Origin: Cyclina sinensis
Taxonomy: Eukaryota > Mollusca > Bivalvia > Venerida > Veneridae
Length of the DNA stretch: 64,000 nucleotides
Direction: 5' to 3'
NCBI GenBank assembly: GCA_012932295.1
Contig: JAAONU010000009.1
Coordinates: forward strand, 1,539,197-1,603,196
Shown: positions 50,152 through 61,919 of the stretch, one piece after another
Numbering within the stretch: position 1 is the stretch's first letter
How the letters are laid out: the number at the start of each line of letters is the position of its first letter
The notes under the pieces: model-generated
Database searches by the model: none
Told to the model about the DNA's origin: nothing
Seen by the model: the letters and a program-made list of their open reading frames with translations, nothing else
Translations under genes and position numbers: made by a program

Positions 50152-51269
50152 CTACATTTGTTTAGTTTTCATATCGTAGATTTTCCCATGCATGTATTTC
50201 TTTGAGACTTTACCATCCTCATAAAGTTTATTTCCAATAATTCGCATATCTTTGCCGGTATCTTCCACCGTCTTGGCGTATTCACTCAGTGCCTTTCTTG
50301 CATCCCTGTACTGCTGTGGCTTTTGTACCCCTACTCATTGCTTCAGATCTTTGAGTGTATTTTTTATGTCTTCCTCATATGACTTAAGCCGCACCTTTTC
50401 TCTATCTGTATGACGATGAAAGTTAACTACAATAGGGCGTGGTTTTTTGGCCCGGTCACCTCCTAGCCTGTGAACTCTGTTAAACTCCATGTCGTTTGTT
50501 TCGATATTAAGTGTATCTGAGATTAACGTTTTAACTAGCTGCTCACAATTATCAGGATTTGGTTTTTCACCAGCTTTTGGCTTTTGGGGTTCTTCTAATC
50601 CGTAGAAAATGAGATTATCTCTCATTGATCTTGCTTCTAAATCTAAGAGCTTTTCAACATGTATTTCTTCTCTTTTTTGATACTCTTTAACTGTAGTTTG
50701 CATTTCCTCATACATTTTTTTACTTTCTTGAGATCATCTTTGGCATTTTTTAGGTCAGTTTTACTCTCGTCGAAGCTTTTATCAATAAATGAAATGGATT
50801 TTTCAAACTCGTTTACCTTCGATTCCAATACTGAGACTTTCGATTCCATATCAGAAAGTTTAACACTCATAGAGTTCACCGTTTTCTCAATTTGGTCGAT
50901 CTTTGGGAGTGCCGCTTTAATATCTTTGATGTCTTCTAGCAGCGGGATAGCCCAATTCGGAGTACTTGTCATTGAGGAAACCCCAGTCTGAAAAACATTA
51001 GGCGTCCCAGGTGTTTGTGCATTTTGGAATCCATATAGCATTTGTTGACCAAAATTCAAAACTGGTGTCGAATTTGGATTCATAACGGTGTGAACGTAAT
51101 CAATACTGTGCTGATAATAGTCTTTATCCGTCACGCTTTGTGACGACAGGTAAGGTCCAGGTGAAATATGGCCGCCACTTTCTAACTCAGGTGAACCACT
51201 GGCTTTCCTTTTTTCAACCTTTTTATGTCTTTTCCTTTGACTTTTCGATAAATTTCGATTTTGTGACAT
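50152..51269 (-). pseudogene. LINE ORF1 (coiled-coil RNA-binding protein), broken
   Basis: The N-terminus is basic (SKSQRKRHKKVEKRKASGS). A long heptad-rich coiled coil follows (KLSDMESKVSVLESKVNEFE), then a domain beginning RDNLIFYGLEE and continuing VHRLGG and PRPIVVNFHRHTDRE, as in the RRM-like nucleic-acid-binding part of LINE ORF1 proteins. One frameshift lies in a poly-A run near 50720. A TGA at 50335-50337 interrupts the C-terminal part, which runs on to a TAG at 50152-50154. Confidence 0.8.
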
Positions 51270-51300
51270 TGATACACTACATTCACCATCACTTTTTGTT

Positions 51301-52511
51301 GATAAAAATCCAGTAACTCCATTAATTATGAAATAAAGTCCAAAAATATACGAGAGAAAATTTTCATGTCTCTACACTTTACAGTCACGTGATAAATATA
51401 TCATAAGCAAATGATTATTCTATTATAAAAAAACAACAACAAACAACAACAAAAACATGTTAAGCAAAAGGGCTGGGCCTTAACCTCTACCAATACGATT
51501 AGTTGGCACTTCTGTGACGAAGCCAAGTCTAGAAATTTCGGTTTCAAGTAAAGTTTATTTTCAATATAGTACAAAACATTTATAAACTGTGCATATATTC
51601 AAAGTGGCAATAATGCATTTTATTGTATCTACACATTTCTAAATATAAAATATAAAATAACTTTTTGTTTCTTGCTCGATATCAAATCCAACAATTTGTT
51701 TTCCCTATGAGTGCAAGTATATATGATTATACTTGTGATAAGTGATTATCATTTAGTAATAACCAACATATTGAAAATAGACAGTAGCTGTGAAAACTTT
51801 TATACAATATTTAATCTGTGTAATATGATTCTCTTATATTGTCCAATACAATAGTTCTGTATACTAGTAAGAAAAAAGAGTCATAGACCTGTTTTTCTTT
51901 TTAAACAAAACCTTCCCAAATGTAATTCTAATTTATTCGAAGAAATGACCTTATCATGACAAGATTACATTAGAAAAAAAATAAACACATGTGAGCTGAC
52001 ATATACAATTTTTTCAATACTCAAAGTAGTTACAAAGGTGCACTCACTTAGCATAAACTGGCCTGAATTAGCAAAAACGACAACTGGCAACAGTGATGGA
52101 CATATCCTAGAACTAATCGATTATATTAGTGTTTTATTGGCTCATTCCCTACGAATTGGAAAATAATTACTGATTATGTCAAAAAGAGAAAAGAACATAA
52201 TCGTAGTCAAAGAAATCCTAAGAATTTATTGTCACATTACCCCAACCCACCCTTCCCTCCCCCCCCCCCCCCCCCCCCCCACCAACACAAACAATAATCA
52301 CAACCATAGCTACCAATTATAACCTGAGAAAGATGCAGTTTACCTGTTGTACTATAAATGTTTAGTGACACCAGGGTATCATTCGACACCATTAATATTT
52401 CTATATTTTAAGGGACATGTTATACTCAATTTTAGGATACGTCTCGTTAATAACGATCTTGTAAAAGACCATTCTTAATGTAACATTTGTTGAACTATTT
52501 ATTTTATACAG
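51301..52511. other. Gene C intron 2, remainder
   Basis: No gene. A run of about 22 C lies at 52259-52280, next to CCCAACCCACCC. Otherwise AT-rich DNA. Confidence 0.5.
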
Positions 52512-52682
52512 AATGCAGACGTTTAACAACTACAGCAGATATTGAGGTTTGCTATACAAAGTTGAGTGCGACAGTTTCGTGTAGCAAAGGTCAGTTAACC
52601 GGAACATCATATTACAGATGTATAAAAAAAGGACGTAAATATATCTGGTATCCAGAAATCAGTTACAGATGTGAAGTTCAAG
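52512..52682 (+). CDS. Gene C exon 3, five-Cys (sushi-like) ectodomain
   Basis: A 171-nt phase 1-1 exon follows ATACAG and ends at GTATAT. Cysteine spacing is C-x11-C-x9-C-x12-C-x16-C. The run VSC ... YYRC ... IWYP ... C is the most sushi-like of the three copies. No N-glycosylation sequon is visible, unlike A (five) and B (two). Basic residues are frequent near the fourth cysteine (IKKGRK). Confidence 0.75.
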
Positions 52683-53438
52683 GTATATAACATAACGTTA
52701 GTCAAGCTAATTACCACATTTCTACCTACACTTTTTCTCATAAATTGGAAAACATTTTTACGCGGAGCCATGATTAGATTGTTTTCATTTTGTATTCCTG
52801 TACAGTAATTGTAATTAATAAAAACAATTAAACGCAAAGGCGGTCACAATACATGAATTAACTGCGATGTTATTGTCCTTTGTTATCTTATAAATATTGG
52901 CAATACTTCATTTTAAAAGTGCTAAACGTAAATAAATATGACACTGTGGTCGTCAATAAAGCCCTTATTGAGATTAAAAAAATGAATACTGATTCTGCGC
53001 TTGAATTCAGTGTGCAATATATTCGAAACATTAACTGAAGATCTTTAAGCATGCTTGTGACCTCATCAGTGACTATAACACTTTTGACCTTCAAAACTCT
53101 TGAGATACTGTACACTCAAATCAGCAATCATACAACATCATTGTAAGTTACAAACAAATATTTTTCCTCGTAAAAAGTTTCTTCAACAATCTGAAGAAAT
53201 ATTTGAAAATTCTACAGTTGCCACTCCAACTATGTAACCTTCGGTGAGGATAACAATTTCTCAAATCTGCTTGTTATTTCTTACTTTTCTTACATTCCAA
53301 ATGAGATTTTGTATTAACGGGTCAATCATGGATTACATCTTTAAGCGCTGTAGTTATGTCATATGTTGATATGTAGTGTAAGAATTATCATTTTGAACCA
53401 TTTTGTCTCATTTTCTGTTTTTATACTTGATCTCAAAG

Positions 53439-55186
53439 TAACAGCCCGAACAACAGATACGTCTCAACCAGTTACAACACATCAGCTAAGAACGTCGACG
53501 CCGACAGGCACTTTAATACCCTCTTCAAGACAATCATACAATATATCAGGTAAACAGGCCCATTTAACCATAAAACGTATATTTGTAAGTAGGTCCTATT
53601 CAATTCTAGAAACAATTATTTGTGAAGAAAACACACCTTGTTGACGAATGCATATTACTCACTTTAGATGTATTTCATGAGATGTATACAAAAGTAGTAT
53701 ATATAAAGATATAATGCAAGCCTCATCAAGTACTGTTTGTAATGAACTAGATAACTTGGGTAATTATTTGCATTCAGAGAAGAGGTATCTTAGTCATAAC
53801 AGCTTTAGGAACTGTTGATTTGTATTATTTGAGCAATCTTCAGGTGCTTGAAATGGGGATAAATGTCATTTCCAGAAATTTTGTAAAATTAGTTGTTATT
53901 GTTATGACGTTGTTATATTTTATGGTTTGGTTCAATGAATGCACGTAAGAAAAATTCATCTACGTTCAAAACATTATTTTATTTCCAAATTTTGAAGACA
54001 CGTTCTCCACACCTTTAATCACGTCCTACAAACCAGTACACGTCTCTGCAACATCTTCTTTTATGACGACGGAATCGAAAACCCATCCAAGTTCTTTAAA
54101 AGTGGTTACAACAAACATGTTTAAAGGTATGTAAAGTATGCTTTTTGCACAAAATATACGATTACAAATATTTTAGTAACCTGAACCGGCGATGAATGTT
54201 TTTGAATATTGTTTCTGTATAGCAATAAACAATGAAGATAGGATGCATTTAAAAGGAAGTAAAAGAAATTATGACATCAACAAAACGTAAACAGCATAAA
54301 AGGGATATGAAACTACTATATATTCTATAAAAATATAGTCCCTTACATGAATAACAATGATGAATGAGAATTAACATTGCTTTCACGGTACCGAATAAAA
54401 CTACGCTTGTCAAGATAAACAAAACCTGTATTTACATTCATTCGCACATACCACAGGTTTTAAACAGGAGTTGGTTGTTATCATAAGTTTAAACTAAAAA
54501 TACTTTCTACCTTAGTTAATCTAATCTGTGCATTTTCAATAGTAATATTAACATCAGCTCTTTTAACCTTTGATACGGCAAAATATTGATTAATTTGTCC
54601 ACTAAAAGAGCGTCAGGTAAAGGTTCCAGCTCTTTTATGAGGTTTCAGGTCCCTCTGATGTACCGTGGGTTTATTTAAACATAGTAGAGAATTCTTTTTC
54701 TGCGCATTACCTGGTACATCAGAAAAATAGGGATTTAAATGTATTCGGAAGTAACACATGTTTGATAAGCCTGAAATACTGGCTATTTAAAAAGGGTTGT
54801 CATTGTAATAAGTATATTACTTTAAAAGGTTGTTTGATGTTGGAATCATGACTATCCAAAGTCACTGTGATGTTTTTTTTCAAGTAAAATTAGATAAAAA
54901 TTTTTAACAGACATTTCTTTTTGCCACTCCATTATTCGAGACGCTTGGAGACGTACATGTAAAAAAACAAGCACCTTACTTTAGAAAAAATACCATTTAT
55001 ATTATATTTACAATTATTTACAATTAAATAATTTTTCAAGGAAATCTAACATCTTGTTAATGTACATGTTTTTATTTTTTCACAAAGACACCACTTCACA
55101 ATCAAGTATCAGTGAGACAACAGGCGCCTCGCTACGGGCAAATACTTCAAATTCAACATCTTCTAGTGTTGTACAATATCAGACAG
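53439..55186 (+). CDS. Gene C exons 4-6, Ser/Thr-rich stalk
   Basis: Exons 53439-53549 (111 nt), 53998-54126 (129 nt) and 55088-55186 (99 nt) are all phase 1-1, Thr/Ser-rich and free of cysteine. Exon 4 has two in-frame acceptors six bases apart (after 53438 and after 53444), so the exact start is uncertain. Exon 4 has the same length as in gene A. Confidence 0.7.
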
Positions 55187-55549
55187 GTATTTATCTCAAC
55201 AAATTGCTTATAACGGAGCTATTACGGAAATAAATCCACCACATTATTCAACAATAATAACCATAAATTGTAATTGTAATTTTATAGCATAAGGAAATCA
55301 TTGTAATTTATCAAACGAAACCTGTGAAAGATTTTAAAACACTGTACCACTATTATCTAAATATTCGCAAATTACATTTAAAATACTGATAGACTTTTAC
55401 CTTTTGTTCACTTTACACACAGAAAACAGAAATGACTATTTAAATAAAGAAGTTATGGTGTAATATCGAATCTACCGCATAGATAATAGATATTTCAAAA
55501 CATAAAATGGCAAGTGAACTTTAAGAAATAGTCAAGAGGCAACTATTAT

Positions 55550-55817
55550 CAGGCGCGTAGCTACCAGTACGCAGAATACGCAGCTGCGTACACATTGGTC
55601 CAGAAAATCTTTTTGAATAGTTGATAGTAGATGTTCAATGAGAAAAAGTAAAACAAAAATCGAGTAAAATTGGTGAAAAAATATGACTTATTTTATGCCA
55701 AAAACCCGCCAAAACGCTCCTGAGTCGATCTACAGAAAAAACAAATTCCGGGGGAGCATGCCCCCGGACCCCCCTACCATTCTGCGTACACCTTCAAAAG
55801 CCCTTGCTACGCCCCTG
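55550..55817. mobile_element. Short inverted-terminal-repeat element (MITE), 268 bp
   Basis: The left end CAGGCGCGTAGCTAC and the inverted right end CAGGGGCGTAGCAAG pair. ATTAT flanks both sides (55545-55549, 55818-55822) and is the candidate target duplication. The body includes a GC-rich GGGGGAGCATGCCCCCGG hairpin. No open frame of use. It is in intron 6 of gene C. Confidence 0.65.
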
Positions 55818-56294
55818 ATTATACTGTTTAAAATGAATAAGCTTAAACAGGAAATAACTCTTTCATTTCCTAACAATATGTTAGACCTTGACATTGTTGT
55901 GAAATTGCACAATAATATCTGACTATTATTATTCGTGTAATTAAATATCTAAACAGTATTAGATAGCACAACATTGTCAACAATTTGGCCGTGAAATGAT
56001 ATTTTAATAAGGATAAAACTTTGCTAAAACAGTACTCTTTTTTTGCTTGTACGAGTTCACTGGTTTGTATTCAAACAATATTTATGTCATTCGGCATTTT
56101 GAAAAGCATTACATACAAATGACTAAAACGCATTTGATTAATCTAGGAAAGCCATATAATTGGAAGTAACTAGATGCAGGAAAAAATGTACACAACTTAA
56201 CTCACACACCAGATATACGTATCGGTTGGTCCTTTATCCTTTGCTTAAGTACATTTGTTACCTGTAATACTGTGCGTCGCAATCTTATTTTCAG

Positions 56295-56382
56295 ATGAGA
56301 AGGATCAAATTGTTGCTATTTCTGCCTCAGCTCTGCCTATAGTCGCTGCAGTTTGTGTCATTGCATTCTTGTTTTGGAGGAG
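56295..56382 (+). CDS. Gene C exon 7, transmembrane segment
   Basis: An 88-nt exon is one codon shorter than in A and B, with the same phases. It encodes DEKDQ, then a helix rich in Ala/Ile/Val with one Cys, ending FLFWRR. It is more diverged from A and B than they are from each other. Confidence 0.8.
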
Positions 56383-57147
56383 GTATTGCTTCACTATCTT
56401 TACTGTTACTGTTAGTTATATTGTTGGATAATACAATTAAGTGCCTTGAGTGCTGTACTGTGCTTTGTTTAGAAAGAGAAAAGAAAGACTTTTGCTCTTT
56501 TGTTAGCATAAAATATGTTACGTGCACTGATAGGTCGAAAGAAGTTTTATGCTAGCCTTGTGAATTTTTAACATGCAGCATTGCAGTTTATGCTTACTGG
56601 TATCCTGTACCTGTACAGCAAGTAATTTCAAAGAACATATTCTAATTTCAGCTTTGATATCATCATAAATACTGCGGCTGCCTTTACATAATTACATGTG
56701 TGTTTATGATTCGGGTATAAGAAAATATGAAAAGGAAAAAAAAGAAAACTAAAATACTTTAAACACAAGACGTGAGCCATTTTGGAAAACAATGGTCCCG
56801 AACATCATTTAATTCTTGGTATACTCCGGTTGTCATAGCATCAGGACATAAGTACACGATGTATGTGTGCAATGTCTTAAAAGAAATATGAAATACTTAA
56901 CTTGCTTTAAACTTTTCCTGTATTGTGAGGCTGGTAGAGAATAGATCCCGATTTCAAGTGTAGAAATTCCGGTGCCTGAATACGGGTCACTCATTTAGGG
57001 TCTCATGTATAATTGTAGATGATCATTAAAACTAAAGTTTGTCAACCAATAGTTGCTAAAATACACATCGAAGTAATAACATAATCGATATTGAGTATAT
57101 TAAGATTTGAATGTTTATACAACAATGTACTTTTTTCATCTTTCTAG

Positions 57148-57745
57148 AAAACGACAACAAAAACCGACCCCAGGTTTAGAACATTGTTCTGGAAATTCAT
57201 TGACAAATAGATCCTACGAATTGACAAATGGCTTGGATAATAGGCATTCTAGAAATTCTGTTGACGGTGGATATGCAGAAATATCTCAGGATAATTTATG
57301 TCCAAAAGAAACGGCAAAAAACATGTACCAGACTATAAACAGCATACCGGAAAATCAGACTAACTGCAGTGGCAATTATGGACACCTGAAGATGAAAACA
57401 ACAGCGTTTTTTGACAATAACTGTTCACACATTACTATTAATCAAACGAACGGGAATGTACTACCGGATAGAACGTACGCACATATAGAGAGAACTGTCT
57501 TGAAACAAGGCTTGGAGGACAAAAGACAAGATTTTGATAACACATATAACGTCCTGGAGCCTATGCCAGAAACGACCACCAACGCACAAGTGATAGACAA
57601 ACTACAGGGAAGCAGTGCTGGTGTGAATGAATCAGAATATAATCATGTCACGGCTGGACGCTTGAAATTGTCTGAATCGAAAGCTGAAACATATTCACAT
57701 TTGAACAGAACTTGGCAAATCAAGCAAATTCACACAATGATATGA
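57148..57745 (+). CDS. Gene C exon 8, truncated cytoplasmic tail
   Basis: The acceptor is TTCTAG. The tail keeps YAEI (here preceded by Gly-Gly, so not a strict ITIM), YQTI, YGHL, YNVL and YSHL and gains YAHI. The YSHI site of A and B has become Cys-Ser-His-Ile. The frame shifts after LNRTWQ and ends within about ten unrelated residues. The missing part (57712-58110, next frame) is intact and would add YFIL, YFTL and other conserved tyrosines. Confidence 0.8.
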
Positions 57746-58110
57746 AACCAATGAGTGAGGGTTCTGAAAATCAAAGTCATGAAAGTGAAGCCGAGGAAAG
57801 GGGAAAACAACAATTCAAAACTCAAAGAACTGATACTGGCAAAGATAAAGTGGGGAGTTTACCAGAATATGCGAATTGTATCATAAAGAAGGGAGAAACA
57901 GAAAAGGCACTTCAGGTCGGTGTTGACGTCTATGAAAAAGCTTCTGGTTTTGCCCATGAGTATTTTATATTAGAGCCTGACAATGCCAAAGCCGACAATA
58001 AGACGTCATTTCAAGTAATTGAAGACACTGGTGACAAGCCAGATGACACTGTGGATGATGGAAATCTGTATCACCAATATTTTACCTTGGAAAAACTGAT
58101 ACATAACTGA

Positions 58111-59857
58111 TAACGTTTTGGGTGGGATTTTATTTTCAAGCAAATCACACTTTTAAACATTCTAATTATTTTTGTTCATGCTGAGCTAGTGTTAGTAAAT
58201 TTCAATGTTTTAATTCTTCTGCTTTTGATTAATATATTATATTTACATACCAGTATGTTCTTCATTTTATATTAATGTCACATGTATTTAAACTAAGTGA
58301 TCTTTGTCAAAACAACGTAAATACCATGTGCTTATATCGCTTCATAAATTAAAAACTTACTGCTTTTCTGTAGAGTATTAGGAAATAATTTCTCCAGTAA
58401 ACAGTTTGTTGTTACAATATTTTATATTCTCTGCACAAAAATTATTTCTTTTGTATAAATTGTTGATTATTTTTATTTGTTAAATTTGTGTTGTCATGGC
58501 ATTTCTGATAAAAAGATTAATTACTTATTATTATTTGTTTACATGACAGCTCTATTATTCAGCCAATTATGAAATGCTTGTGTATTAATGGTTTTAAAAC
58601 AGTGAAACAAACACTTGTTTACCGTTTTATATCCTAACACTTACAGCGTTACTGTCGGTCTCAAATTTTATACGTTGCATCATTTTATTTGCACATTTTT
58701 GAATGACAGATTGATAACGTGGATAATATGGACTGAATATGGGCTAAATGACAGAAAACACCCCATATGTGACTTTTTTTACTTATTCATTACAAGAATA
58801 AGAGTTAGCCTATGGACATCTACTATTTTTTCCTGATATTTTCATTTTGACTGCGATAGCTTTTATGGACTAGCTAAGCGAATGAAAACTGTGAAACACG
58901 GATGTACCGACGAAAGAAATCGACATTTGGTTAGGCCAAGAAGTGCGTGTCCGTATTTGAATAGTTTTGAGGAAAAATAAAATATAAAAAGTATAAGCGT
59001 GTTTTACTTCTGTGGCTTTTAACAGTCACGATTTCTAAAACTGTTTTAACTTAATCTTTAATGCCGAAAAATTTTTAATTTGATTTTTTAAACATTATTT
59101 AAGGTGTCATGAAAAACTGATTTAAACTGCTTATTATGCGGAAAACTTTAAATAAAAATAAAACCCATCAGACATTTGCGTATCTTTCATCAATATCTTT
59201 TTAAAAGACAAAATGGTTTAAGTCATTTTATTACTCCCAACCTATATAATTAATGCGCGTATTAACGTTAAGGGGTAAAGTGATTTTCAGACATCGGCTC
59301 TTCTAAGTTTTCCATTTTTAAAATGCAGATTGAGTTTTGTTATGGAGATGTTAACTTAATATTTTCTTTTATGGGGCAACGCGGAGATTGTTTACAAAAA
59401 CATTACTACAGTGTTTCCTTATACTGATCATTAAATCAAGGACATTATTTGAGGTATCGTTTGAGATAACATATTACATCCTACGAGGGTCAGTCGTAAA
59501 GTTCTCAGACTGGTATCGTTATTTCGCTATACGTCTGAATTTCATAATGAAAATTTCACAGCAGCTTATTTTAAGTGTTATGTATACATAAAATTAATTT
59601 CAACGATAATTGTTGGTTAAATGTTTGTCTGCATTTATTTATCAAATGCTTAGTATGCGCGCTAGGAGCACTTTGGAAATGATCTATTACGTTTGACGGT
59701 AAGAATTATATGTTGTAAATTTAACTGCACTTTAGGGCGCGCACACGTCATAAAATTAAATATGTCGTCAACGAAATGAATGAACAACGTTTCCTGAAAG
59801 TTTTGACGTCATTCGATAAGAATCAAACAAGATGCAGTTGTTTGAAATTGAAGATAG
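58111..59857. other. 3' flank of gene C, no gene seen
   Basis: AT-rich DNA with short unrecognised frames (73 codons near 58615, 67 near 59388). Confidence 0.45.
58977..58982 (+). terminator. Possible polyadenylation signal of gene C
   Basis: AATAAA lies about 870 nt after the end of the conserved tail frame. It is farther away than in A and B, so this is only a candidate. Confidence 0.2.
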
Positions 59858-61110
59858 GTGACACGCTGTCTGGAAAAAACGTCAACGTCTGAACGCATAG
59901 AGCAGCGAGCGGTTATTAAGTTTTGCGCTCTTGCCGGAATGACACCTACCGACACTTACAAGTTTTTACAGTCAAGAAAAGTGTGCAGATCGATCGTTTT
60001 TTCTTGGCATGATAGCTTTTCTAAAGGAAGAACAGAGCTTGCGGATAATTCGAGAATTGGGAGACCAACGTATTCGGATGCCGTTGTTATATCCGTCAGA
60101 AAAGAACTATCAGTAGACAGACGCAAATCGGTAGAGGAAATTTCTTCAAGTGCCGGCCTAAGTCATGGAACAACACATAAGATCACTTCTACAGATCTAG
60201 ATATGCACAAGGTGTGTGCGCGATGGGTGCCGCGGCTACTGAAACCCGAGGAACGCGAAGCGCGGGTGACAGCGTCACGTGAGTTTCTATGCTGCTTGGA
60301 GGGTGAAGGCGCTTCCTTCCTGTACCGCATCGTCACAACGGATGAGACATGATTGAGCTACTTCGACCCAGAATTCAAGCAGGCATCCATGGTCTGGAAG
60401 ACTGCCAGTTCACCTCCACCCAAAAAGGCCCGAGCGGTCAGATCAACAAAGAAGACCATGTTTGTGTTTTTCATGGACAGTCGCGGCATGCTGCTCCAAC
60501 ATGCGGTGCCTGAGGGACAGACCGTTAACAAAGAATACTACCAAACGGTAAAACTATTTAGTCGTATTTTTAATTGAACGTAAGCTTACTATTTAAACAA
60601 ATCGTAATTGGTTAAATTATGTTTGTAAAAAAATAAAGTTTTAAACATTAATTGTTCGGCTAATGCTTGCAAAAACATTTAATTTCACTTCAGGTTCTGA
60701 GACGTGACTTAACAAACGCCATACGGAAGAAGAGACCCTGGGTAAACAAAGATCTGCTGTTTCACCGGGACAATGCCCCTAGCCACAGAGAGACAGATAC
60801 GCCGATGACCATTGATTTTCTTGGCTATGAACGCATCAACCACGCCCCGTACAGCCCCGATTTGGCCCCTATGGACTTTGCGGTGTTCCCGTGGTTGAAG
60901 GGCGAGCTGCGCGGACGCAGGTTCGAGACGCTGGAAGACCTAAGGATGGCTGTGCGCACCGAGGTAGGGCGATTTGAACAAGGGGGGGGGGGTACCCCAT
61001 GGTGTACCAGAAGTGGGTGGAACGTCACCAGAAGTGTGTTCATGCTGACGGTGAATACTTTGAGAAATTGTGATTCACGACGTCGCGTTGTGCGATTTAT
61101 GACGCTGAAG
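59858..61110 (+). pseudogene. Mariner-family transposase with an intron-like insertion, broken
   Basis: An N-terminal helix-turn-helix domain (IEQRAVIKFCALAGMTP; FSWHDSFSKGRTELADN; RIGRPTYSD) is followed by catalytic motifs: TTDET (first Asp; the next codon, Trp in the family, is TGA at about 60350), LLFHRDNAPSH (second Asp) and YSPDLAPMDF (third, mariner-type D). A 146-bp insert with GT-AG ends (60548-60693) separates YYQT from VLRRDL. A run of eleven G at 60982-60992 shifts the frame; past it YPMVYQKWVERHQKC is readable. Moderately GC-rich compared with its surroundings. Terminal repeats not located. Confidence 0.8.
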
Positions 61111-61155
61111 CACTCCGTGCCGCTGACTTTGTTATACATTATTTGTTTTCTGTAA

Positions 61156-61919
61156 TACTTTCACACAGTATTGATTAAACATTGAAGATTCATATAATTG
61201 TTTCTTTGAATTTCAAAAGCACACTGGTTTTCTAATTTAAGCACAGTCCGTATAATCAAAAACTGTTTTTCGTCTAAAAGTCTGTTTATTCTTACACTGA
61301 AAATAATGTATTTGGCTCTGCAAAAATATTGAGATCTGACCATGCTTTAAAATTGCAATTTCTTATACCTTAGTAAGGTAGGGTTTAATTTTATTGGCAT
61401 AAATTTCTAAACAACCCTTAGGTTTTCATTTTCTCATACACAAAACACTCACGACATGTTTTGAAACAGGATCTAATACAATATTCGTGTGGTTTAATAT
61501 ATTAAAATTACTTTTAAATCTTAACTCATTAGAATGATGTTAAAATCAGCAATTCAGTAGGATTACCGAAGCATGAGATCGCGGAAGTCGTGCAGTCGTG
61601 TTTTCAGCTGATGAAAAAATAAATATCTTTAGGTATAAATTTCACAAATTATATAGCGTCACCCCAGGAACAGTAATTTCGAATAATTTTCGGATTGAAT
61701 CAACAATTTCTAAATCGAAGTTTTTTGTTTCCTTTATTAACAAATAAGATAAATCGTCATTTTCAAAATTCTGCTGTGTGACCAACAGCTATCAATTTCA
61801 GCTTATGTTGGCACTTAAGTTCTGCACAGTCTTTTGTGTCACTCTGTTCCATTGTTAGATACAATACACCCAGCTTGTTTTTTTCGTTCTTGACTGGGCT
61901 TGCTTAACTGCAATTGCTA
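61156..61919. other. No gene seen
   Basis: AT-rich DNA between the mariner and Tc1 relics. Confidence 0.4.

Larger units (their letters stand above)
45714..51300 (-). mobile_element. Nearly full-length non-LTR retrotransposon (LINE) in intron 2 of gene C
   Basis: Minus strand. ORF1 lies at about 51269-50152, the endonuclease/reverse-transcriptase ORF2 at about 50150-45870, and a 3' UTR ends near 45714 in a duplicated ATTTGTC heptamer. A pogo-like element (45906-46778) sits in the last codons of ORF2. Damage: a frameshift in ORF1 near 50720, in-frame TGA at 50335-50337, 49753-49755 and 48839-48841, and a frameshift near 49060. The copy is not autonomous, but decay is light, so it is fairly young. 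Clade (Jockey, CR1 or L1-like) not resolved. Confidence 0.85.
44853..58110 (+). pseudogene. Receptor gene C: paralogue with a four-base deletion truncating its tail
   Basis: Exons: 44853-44901, 45284-45322, 52512-52682, 53439-53549, 53998-54126, 55088-55186, 56295-56382, 57148 to 57745 as written. The sum of 1284 nt gives 427 residues. Order and phases equal A and B. In exon 8, after LNRTWQ, four bases present in A and B are missing (about 57716-57724), and translation ends at TGA 57743-57745. The original frame continues open from 57712 to 58110 with the conserved tail end (EYFIL, YFTL). So the protein may be functional but shortened, or the loss may be recent or an assembly fault. Intron 2 (7.2 kb) holds a LINE. 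Confidence 0.75.
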
